Source: an uncultured Clostridia bacterium
Lineage (GTDB): Bacteria; Bacillota; Clostridia; TANB77; CAG-508
DNA: 12,194 nt
Reading direction: 5' to 3'
NCBI GenBank assembly: GCA_948919095.1
Contig: CAQYCU010000042.1
Span: 1-12,194 of the forward strand
The notes beneath the pieces were generated by a model that saw only the letters and a list, made by a program, of their open reading frames with translations, was not told where the DNA came from and ran no database searches. Made by a program: the position numbers and the translations under genes. This document shows, one piece after another, positions 7,278 to 12,194 of this stretch (position 1 is the first letter of the stretch; each line of letters begins with the position of its first letter).

Positions 7278-8273
7278 TTATTTTCCTAAAAATCCAACAG
7301 CTTCCTTAACTTCAGCAACTTTTTTGCTAGCAATCAAGGATGCTTCTTTAGCTCCTCTAGCTAAAATGCTGTTAAGATAGTTATTATTTTCTGGTGCATT
7401 CAGTTCATTAAATTTAGCTTGAATTGGCTCTAGTGAATCAGCAATAGTATTGGCAACAGCAAGTTTGAACTCACCATATCCAGCATCTTTAAATTCCGCT
7501 TCAATTTCTTCATAGTTTTTATCGGTAATGGCAGAATATATATTCATTAAATTCTTAATTCCTGGTTTGTCATCAGAATATCTTATAACATTTTCTGAAT
7601 CAGTTACTGCCTTTTTTACTTTTCTAACTATTTCTTCTCTAGGGTCTAATAATGATATAAAGCCATCTTTGTTACTGTCAGATTTTGACATTTTTTTAGT
7701 TGGGTCTTGAAGGCTCATTATTCTTCCAGTCTCTTTTTGAATAAATGGCTCTGGAATTTTGAATATTTCTTTATTGTAAGTATTGTTAAATCTTTGTGCT
7801 ACGTCTCTAGTTAATTCTAGATGTTGCCTTTGGTCTTCACCAACTGGAACAAAATCTGCATCATATAAAAGTATGTCTGCTGCCATTAATACAGGGTAAT
7901 CAAAAAGTCCAACTTTTATATTATCTTGCTTTTTAGATTTGTCCTTGTATTGTGTCATTCTACTAAGCTCTCCCATATATGCAGTACAGTTTAATATCCA
8001 GCCAAGTTCTGCATGTTCATGTACGTGTGATTGTACAAATATTGTATTTTTTTCTGGGTCTAGTCCGCTTGCTATATATTGCATTATAACATTTTTTGTG
8101 TTTTGTCTAAGTGTTTCAGGGTCTTGACTTACTGTAATTGCGTGTAAATCTGCAATGAAAAATTTGCAGTCATATTCGTCCTGTATCTTTACCCAATTAC
8201 GTAAAGCTCCTAAATAGTTTCCTAAAGTTAATATTCCAGATGGTTGTATTCCACTAAGTATTTGTTTTTTCAT
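7278..8273 (-). CDS. trpS: Tryptophanyl-tRNA synthetase
   Basis: Charges tRNA-Trp with tryptophan in the cytoplasm; class I synthetase, 331 residues from the ATG at 8273, close to the usual bacterial length. 'GIQPSGILTLGNYLGA' (8-23) carries the HIGH-like motif as TLGN, and 'KKMSKSDS' (193-200) is the KMSKS loop. 'YPVLMAADIL' (126-135) and 'VPVGEDQRQHLELTRD' (142-157) are strongly conserved TrpRS blocks. An in-frame ATG at 8288 would add 5 residues, but it overlaps the ribosome binding site, so the inner ATG is preferred. It begins 18 nt after the stop of the 741-aa gene and appears to be the last gene of that operon. I saw no T-box leader next to it, in contrast with many Bacillota trpS genes. 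Confidence 0.96.
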   Translation of the reverse strand: MKKQILSGIQPSGILTLGNYLGALRNWVKIQDEYDCKFFIADLHAITVSQDPETLRQNTKNVIMQYIASGLDPEKNTIFVQSHVHEHAELGWILNCTAYMGELSRMTQYKDKSKKQDNIKVGLFDYPVLMAADILLYDADFVPVGEDQRQHLELTRDVAQRFNNTYNKEIFKIPEPFIQKETGRIMSLQDPTKKMSKSDSNKDGFISLLDPREEIVRKVKKAVTDSENVIRYSDDKPGIKNLMNIYSAITDKNYEEIEAEFKDAGYGEFKLAVANTIADSLEPIQAKFNELNAPENNNYLNSILARGAKEASLIASKKVAEVKEAVGFLGK

Positions 8274-8280
8274 TGCTTTT

Positions 8281-8286
8281 CCCTCC
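8281..8286 (-). promoter_or_regulatory. Ribosome binding site of trpS, selects the ATG at 8273
   Basis: GGAGGG on the minus strand, 7 nt before the ATG at 8273. It overlaps the alternative in-frame ATG (8288-8286), so that upstream ATG is unlikely to be used. Confidence 0.7.
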
Positions 8287-8291
8287 ATTAA

Positions 8292-10517
8292 TTATACTAT
8301 ATTTATCATTGTATCTTTTGGTTGTACATTATTATCTTGTCTTTTTTCTTCTTCTATCATTTTTATATTACGTATTTTTACATTAAATAAATCTTCTTCT
8401 ACTAATAAATTAATACTAGTTTCGCCTGATTTTTTATTTTCTCCAACTTTAAGAATTACTTCTGTGCTTTCATTCATACCTAAAGGCAAAGTTTGATTTG
8501 TATTGTCATAGAATATAATATTACTCATATAAATTACATGTGTCTCATTGTTTGCATTCATTTTATATATTTTGTCAATGCTTGAATCTTTTAATAATTC
8601 ATATGGGTTAATATTTCCTATAATATAACCTTTGTTTTTGCTTGTGTAGTATATTGGCATGTCGTAAATTGCTGTAATCTTCTGATATGCTTCATTTACT
8701 AGTCTTCCCATTTCTCTCATTTGGTCTTTAAAAAAGTCTATAGTAGTTGTTGGATTATATTTTAGTACTTTATAAATATCTTTTTTATTTTCTCTGTGTT
8801 TTTTATTATCTAATACCTTGACAGTTGTGCAATCATCAGCTATTCTACCAAAGATATTTTCAAATTTATTATCTTCTTCTTTATAGTTTTCTTTTAAATT
8901 TTCAAAAGCCTCTTCTATAATATATGTATCACTTTTAGTTACAGCACTATTTATTGCTCCTAATAATTCCTTTGTTATGAATACTGCATCACATTCATCT
9001 ATTGAAAGTTTCTTACGTTGCATTTCATCTATATCTGTGCCAAAGTTTTCCATATCTTCTTTGAAATCAAATGTTTTTTGGTTCTTAACTTCTACGTTTT
9101 CTTCAACCCCTTCTGCTAGTGCTTTTTCATTATCTTTGTTAGTAAATTTCCAGAATTCTAGCAAGCTTTTTTTATGTTCTTCTATCTCGTCTATATATTT
9201 TTGTGCATTTTCAATTTTGTGATTCATGTTAGTCTGTTGTAGCTGTACTGCTTTGATATCACTTAGCACACCTTTTTTTATACTAGTTAATTCTTTAACT
9301 TCTACTGTTATCTTTACTAAGTCTGCTATTGTTGAAAATCCATATGCTATAGCTGTTTTACTGTTTAATTCTGAGTTAACTTCAATCCCTCTTTTTTCAA
9401 CTTCTTTAAATTCATCATTTACCATCTTTACTGCATTTCTGCTGTATAGTGAAAATTTTTTGTTGTTTTTGAAAAAATATTTCATTTTCTTAAAGAAACT
9501 TTTTTTACATTCCATAAACATTACTATTTGTTTTTCTTGCTTTGCATATATTTCTTTTTGACGTTTTACAAGTTCTTTAAGTCTATCTAATTTTTTCTGT
9601 TCTTTTACAATCTCTATGTTTAATTTTGCATCTAAATCTTGTTGTTTTTTGGTTTCTTCTGATACAAAATCTTGCATATTTTCAAGTGTGATTTCCTTAT
9701 TTCCGTAAGCAAGAACTAGATTTCCATTTCTGTTAATCTGTGGATTAAAGTTATAATAGTATTTTGTTTCTGTTGTTAGTATAAATATGGCTTTTAATAA
9801 ATTATATTGCTCTTCTGCATCTTTTTCATCATTTATTGCTATTCTATATTTGCTTTCTAATCCTTCTTGTACTTTTGATACTCCTGTAATATATAGCTTA
9901 GGATTTTCATTTTCATATACTTCATATGTTTTTGGCCATTCTCTAGTAAACATCCAAATGTAATTTTCCATATCGTCAAGCTCTTTTTTAGGCATTAATT
10001 TTTCATCAATTTCTTCTCTACAAATTGGCACATATATAAATGTATCTTGTTCCTGTAATTTTTGCTTAATCATATAAAACAATACTTCTTTTTCACTTTC
10101 TTTAACTGGAAATAGCATGAAGTACTTGTCCTGTTCTCTTGAGTAATATATTTGCCAAATGTAGTTTAAGTTATATTTAATAAAATATGGTATCTTATCA
10201 TTAAATGAATTTTGCAAATTTTCTAAAGCTTGTATTTTTTCTATGGTTGTTGAATTTGCTAGTTCTATAAAACCTTCTCTATTCTCATTTATGTATTGCA
10301 TAAGTGGAACTGAGTTTTGATATCTTTCTTCTATGTCTGTTAACCTGTCCCCTCCACTAATTAATATATCAATAGATTTCACTGATAACCTTTTATAAAT
10401 TTTGTATTCAGTGTTATCAGATTTTTTAGATATACTATATGTAGGTTTATTAGAGTTTAATTCATCAGGTATGTTATCTAAATTAAGACCAATATAGTCT
10501 AACACTTCGTTTGCCAA
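8292..10517 (-). CDS. Uncharacterised 741-residue coiled-coil protein
   Basis: I do not recognise this protein. It has no signal peptide or membrane segment and looks cytoplasmic. Residues 1-280 are a mixed alpha/beta region with aromatic-rich strands (for example 'YIWQIYYSREQDKYFMLFPV' at 119-138 and 'YYYNFNP' at 253-259). About 285-335 and 404-455 are Lys/Glu-rich heptad-like helices, probably coiled coils, around a strongly basic patch (338-354) that could contact nucleic acid or membrane. About 465-500 is an acidic linker. About 505-740 is another mixed domain with 'MPIYYTSKNKGYIIGNINPYELL' (620-642). No catalytic motif such as Walker A, HNH or zinc fingers is visible. The start is TTG at 10517 with AGGAGGT 6 nt upstream, inside the end of the ThrRS-like gene; the 19-nt overlap implies translational coupling. 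trpS follows after 18 nt. Confidence 0.85.
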   Translation of the reverse strand: MANEVLDYIGLNLDNIPDELNSNKPTYSISKKSDNTEYKIYKRLSVKSIDILISGGDRLTDIEERYQNSVPLMQYINENREGFIELANSTTIEKIQALENLQNSFNDKIPYFIKYNLNYIWQIYYSREQDKYFMLFPVKESEKEVLFYMIKQKLQEQDTFIYVPICREEIDEKLMPKKELDDMENYIWMFTREWPKTYEVYENENPKLYITGVSKVQEGLESKYRIAINDEKDAEEQYNLLKAIFILTTETKYYYNFNPQINRNGNLVLAYGNKEITLENMQDFVSEETKKQQDLDAKLNIEIVKEQKKLDRLKELVKRQKEIYAKQEKQIVMFMECKKSFFKKMKYFFKNNKKFSLYSRNAVKMVNDEFKEVEKRGIEVNSELNSKTAIAYGFSTIADLVKITVEVKELTSIKKGVLSDIKAVQLQQTNMNHKIENAQKYIDEIEEHKKSLLEFWKFTNKDNEKALAEGVEENVEVKNQKTFDFKEDMENFGTDIDEMQRKKLSIDECDAVFITKELLGAINSAVTKSDTYIIEEAFENLKENYKEEDNKFENIFGRIADDCTTVKVLDNKKHRENKKDIYKVLKYNPTTTIDFFKDQMREMGRLVNEAYQKITAIYDMPIYYTSKNKGYIIGNINPYELLKDSSIDKIYKMNANNETHVIYMSNIIFYDNTNQTLPLGMNESTEVILKVGENKKSGETSINLLVEEDLFNVKIRNIKMIEEEKRQDNNVQPKDTMINIV

Positions 10518-11686
10518 ACTACTACCTCCTTAATTAATTCGTCAATATTTATTACCCTTTGTTTTTCTTTGTTAAAAATTGTAACAGTGTTATTCTCTTG
10601 TTCTTTTTTCCCTACTTTTACTATATATGGAATTTTTAAATTTGTGTTTTCCTCAATTTTTGTTTGCCAACTTTTTAGTCTGTTGTCTATTTGTGTCCTA
10701 GTTTTATTTTCTGTAAGTTTTTCTTTTATATATAATGCATATTCTTCGTTTTTACTATCTTCTGCTATGATTATTGCTTGTGTTGGTGCTAACCAGAATG
10801 GAAATTCTCCTTCATATTTTTCAATTAATATGCTTAGCAAATTCTCATAACTTCCACACATTGTGTTATGTATATAAATTGGGAATTTTTCTTCATTGCT
10901 CTTGTCTACATATCTTACATCAAATCTATGTGTTATTTCAAAGTCAATTTGCAAACTTGATAATTCATTTTCATTATAAAATATTTGTATTGATGGTCCA
11001 AACATTTTGGCTTTTTGAGTTATTTTATATGTAATCTCTAGTTCGTTTAACGCTTTTTTCATGCAGTCTATTGCATAATTCCATTCTTGTATTGTCCCTA
11101 TATAGTCTTCCTTTTTTTCATCATCCCATGTTGCAATTTCAAATGTTACATTTAAGTCCAATCTTTTTATAAATTTTTGTTGAAGCATTATTGCTTCTTT
11201 TATATTTTCTTGAAGTTTTTCTGGATTGCAGAATAAACTTGCATCTGATAATGTGAATTGTCTTGATTTTGAAATTCCTCTTATGTCTCTTTCGTTTCTA
11301 AATACTGTTGATGTTTCGCAATATTTTATTGGTAATTCCTTATAGCTGTGTTTTTCTAAATTATATATACTACAATGAAATGGGCTTACATATGGTTTTA
11401 ATATTATTTCATTTGCATTGTCTTCATTTTGATTTTTTATTACAAATAGTTCATCTTTTTGTATTTCGTATCTATCTTCTATTTTATATATTTCAGAATT
11501 TGAAATACTTGGTGTCCTAACTACTTTATATCCTGCATTTTCTTCTTCATATTCTATATAGTTACGTAGTAATTTAATTATGCGTGCTCCTCGTGGAAGT
11601 ATTATTGGGAAGCCTTTTCCTATATAATCGATAAATGTGTATAGTTCTAATTCTTTTCCTAGTTTATTTATCTCTTGTATTTTCAT
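10499..11686 (-). CDS. Threonyl-tRNA synthetase-like protein with a degraded active site
   Basis: 395 residues related to the catalytic core plus anticodon-binding domain of ThrRS (normally about 640). The TGS and editing domains are absent: only about 10 residues precede the core. Motif 1 lies around residues 25-60, motif 2 is FRNE (129-132) continuing to 'SRQFTLSDASLF' (141-152), and 'FPFWLAPTQAIII' (295-307) opens the anticodon-binding domain. Against E. coli ThrRS from memory, zinc ligands Cys334 and His385 become Ser101 and Ser150, while His511 is kept as His273. Lys465 becomes Ser232 and the motif 3 Arg520 becomes Asn282. Canonical threonine charging is therefore unlikely; ATP binding or aminoacylation of something else is possible. 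The ATG follows GGAAGGA. It is the first gene of an operon with the 741-aa gene and trpS. ThrRS ancestry is confident, function is not. Confidence 0.85.
   Translation of the reverse strand: MKIQEINKLGKELELYTFIDYIGKGFPIILPRGARIIKLLRNYIEYEEENAGYKVVRTPSISNSEIYKIEDRYEIQKDELFVIKNQNEDNANEIILKPYVSPFHCSIYNLEKHSYKELPIKYCETSTVFRNERDIRGISKSRQFTLSDASLFCNPEKLQENIKEAIMLQQKFIKRLDLNVTFEIATWDDEKKEDYIGTIQEWNYAIDCMKKALNELEITYKITQKAKMFGPSIQIFYNENELSSLQIDFEITHRFDVRYVDKSNEEKFPIYIHNTMCGSYENLLSILIEKYEGEFPFWLAPTQAIIIAEDSKNEEYALYIKEKLTENKTRTQIDNRLKSWQTKIEENTNLKIPYIVKVGKKEQENNTVTIFNKEKQRVINIDELIKEVVVWQTKC
10524..10530 (-). promoter_or_regulatory. Ribosome binding site selecting the TTG start at 10517
   Basis: AGGAGGT on the minus strand, 6 nt before TTG (10517-10515) and inside the last codons of the ThrRS-like gene. 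Its strength and spacing support the TTG as the start of the 741-aa protein. Confidence 0.65.
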
Positions 11687-11751
11687 TAGTCCTTCCCTTC
11701 TTTTTTATAGCTTATTTTTTCACGTATAAAATAAACATAATATTTGCTCTT

Positions 11752-11780
11752 ATTTTATTACATTTTTGGCTATAATGCAA
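11752..11780 (-). promoter_or_regulatory. Candidate promoter of the ThrRS-like / 741-aa / trpS operon
   Basis: On the minus strand: TTGCAT (11780-11775), 17 nt, then TAAAAT (11757-11752, 5 of 6 to consensus). Transcription would start near 11745, about 59 nt before the ATG of the ThrRS-like gene. The -35 is only a partial match. The leader is too short for a T-box. Confidence 0.45.
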
Positions 11781-11787
11781 CAGTTAA

Positions 11788-11815
11788 TTGAGATTTTTAA
11801 GAACTTTTTTATATA
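11788..11815 (+). promoter_or_regulatory. Candidate plus-strand promoter before the structured element
   Basis: TTGAGA (11788-11793, 5 of 6) and TATATA (11810-11815, 4 of 6) with a 16-nt spacer. The predicted start, near 11822, falls right before the folded element at 11828. It is back to back with the minus-strand operon promoter. In such AT-rich DNA the match alone is weak evidence. Confidence 0.3.
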
Positions 11816-11827
11816 CATAATAAATAA

Positions 11828-11950
11828 AAAAAGAAAAATATATAAACGTAGGAATGGCACGCAGCGACCAAACATAAGCGCAAATTTGAGTCCTTAGCAA
11901 AGATAATGGGCTCAAAAGCAAGCCTGACAGAGTTATATCTTTCTCTTTTT
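11828..11950 (+). ncRNA. Candidate structured RNA or MITE-like folded element
   Basis: A 123-nt self-complementary unit. Its ends pair in register over 18 positions with 2 mismatches (11828-11845 with 11933-11950), GTAGG (11848-11852) pairs with CCTGAC (11923-11928) with one bulge, and an inner hairpin pairs TTTGAGTCC (11885-11893) with GGGCTCAAA (11908-11916) around a 14-nt loop. The interior is far richer in G+C than its surroundings. The inner hairpin is perfect only on the plus strand (T-G pair), and a plus-strand promoter candidate precedes it; one pair of the outer stem instead favours minus. It matches no riboswitch or small RNA I know. Alternatives are a miniature transposable element with terminal inverted repeats, or a 3' element of the convergent DUF378 gene. 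Confidence 0.4.
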
Positions 11951-11967
11951 ATTCTTAATATATTCAA

Positions 11968-12168
11968 TTAATCTGCATCAACTTTTGCAAAAAATCTAAT
12001 AGACCATAGTCCTGATATTGCAACAATTACATATATTATTCTTGTCAACATTGACATTTCACCAAAAATTTTAGCAACTAAGTCAAATCCAAAAAGTCCA
12101 ATTAATCCCCAGTTTATTGCACCTATAATTACTAAAACTAAGGCTATAATATCTAGAGCTTTCATCAC
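11968..12168 (-). CDS. DUF378 family small membrane protein
   Basis: A 66-residue protein with two membrane helices (about residues 6-28 and 42-62). The pattern 'IGAINWGLIGLFGFDLVAKIFG' (about 18-39) is the DUF378 (YuzA-like) signature, and 'IIYVIVAISGLW' with a final helix completes it. Function is unknown. The first in-frame start is GTG at 12168, immediately followed by ATG at 12165; GGAG (12183-12180) lies 11 and 14 nt before them, so GTG is slightly preferred although both spacers are long. The gene is whole within the window. Its 3' end faces the folded element at 11828-11950, which may end its transcript. Confidence 0.9.
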   Translation of the reverse strand: MMKALDIIALVLVIIGAINWGLIGLFGFDLVAKIFGEMSMLTRIIYVIVAISGLWSIRFFAKVDAD

Positions 12169-12194
12169 TATTTATGTTACTCCTTTCTTAGTTT

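Noticed and set aside
11856..11879. Tiny open frame ATGGCACGC...TAA inside the folded element
   Set aside because: Seven codons with only a weak AGG-like site right next to the ATG; the sequence is better explained as part of a folded element.
11828..11950. Retron msr-msd or TnpB guide RNA
   Set aside because: No reverse transcriptase, TnpB or transposase gene lies nearby in the window, so there is no support beyond the presence of inverted ends.
11848..11955. Known riboswitch (c-di-GMP, c-di-AMP, T-box, SAM, purine, glycine, NiCo) in the folded element
   Set aside because: I compared it by eye with the conserved cores I remember and found none of the invariant motifs. No downstream plus-strand gene is in the window.
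1..12194. CRISPR arrays, tRNA genes, insertion sequences, phage genes
   Set aside because: I saw no regularly spaced repeats, tRNA-like cloverleaf sequence, transposase motifs or phage structural genes.

Overview
The window is a strongly AT-rich, gene-dense stretch of bacterial chromosome. Several features suggest a low-GC Gram-positive, most likely a member of the Clostridia (Bacillota): AGGAGG-type ribosome binding sites 6-9 nt before starts, three TTG starts and one GTG start, codons biased to A/T, a Bacillota-type DUF378 membrane protein, and a DUF5711-family protein. The species cannot be fixed from the sequence. I see no phage, transposase, CRISPR, tRNA or rRNA gene. No gap between genes exceeds 300 bases; the largest is 11687-11967.

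Layout from left to right. Positions 1-1954 carry two minus-strand envelope genes, a DUF5711 protein (821-1954) and a CvpA-family membrane protein (2-661), separated by a hairpin/terminator-like element. Positions 2149-5603 hold a plus-strand operon: an ABC ATPase with an unusual Lys/Glu-rich tail, an ABC-2 permease, and a GldG-like membrane-anchored partner. Together these are a GldA/GldF/GldG-type ABC system, closed by a strong bidirectional terminator. Positions 5634-7055 (minus) encode an M18 zinc aminopeptidase with its own promoter. Positions 7249-11780 (minus) hold an apparent three-gene operon: a stripped-down ThrRS-like protein, a 741-residue coiled-coil protein of unknown function whose start overlaps it, then trpS. 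A candidate promoter precedes the operon and a hairpin follows it. Positions 11828-11950 form a compact self-complementary element (structured RNA or MITE-like), followed by a convergent DUF378 gene (11968-12168).

The least ordinary part is the ThrRS-like/741-aa pair. The ThrRS-like protein keeps the class II fold and an anticodon-binding-type C-terminus. It lacks the TGS and editing domains and has lost two of the three zinc ligands and the motif 3 arginine. That suggests an aminoacyl-tRNA synthetase paralogue put to another use, translationally coupled to an unrecognised cytoplasmic coiled-coil protein. The other genes are familiar families; the second point of interest is the folded element at 11828-11950.
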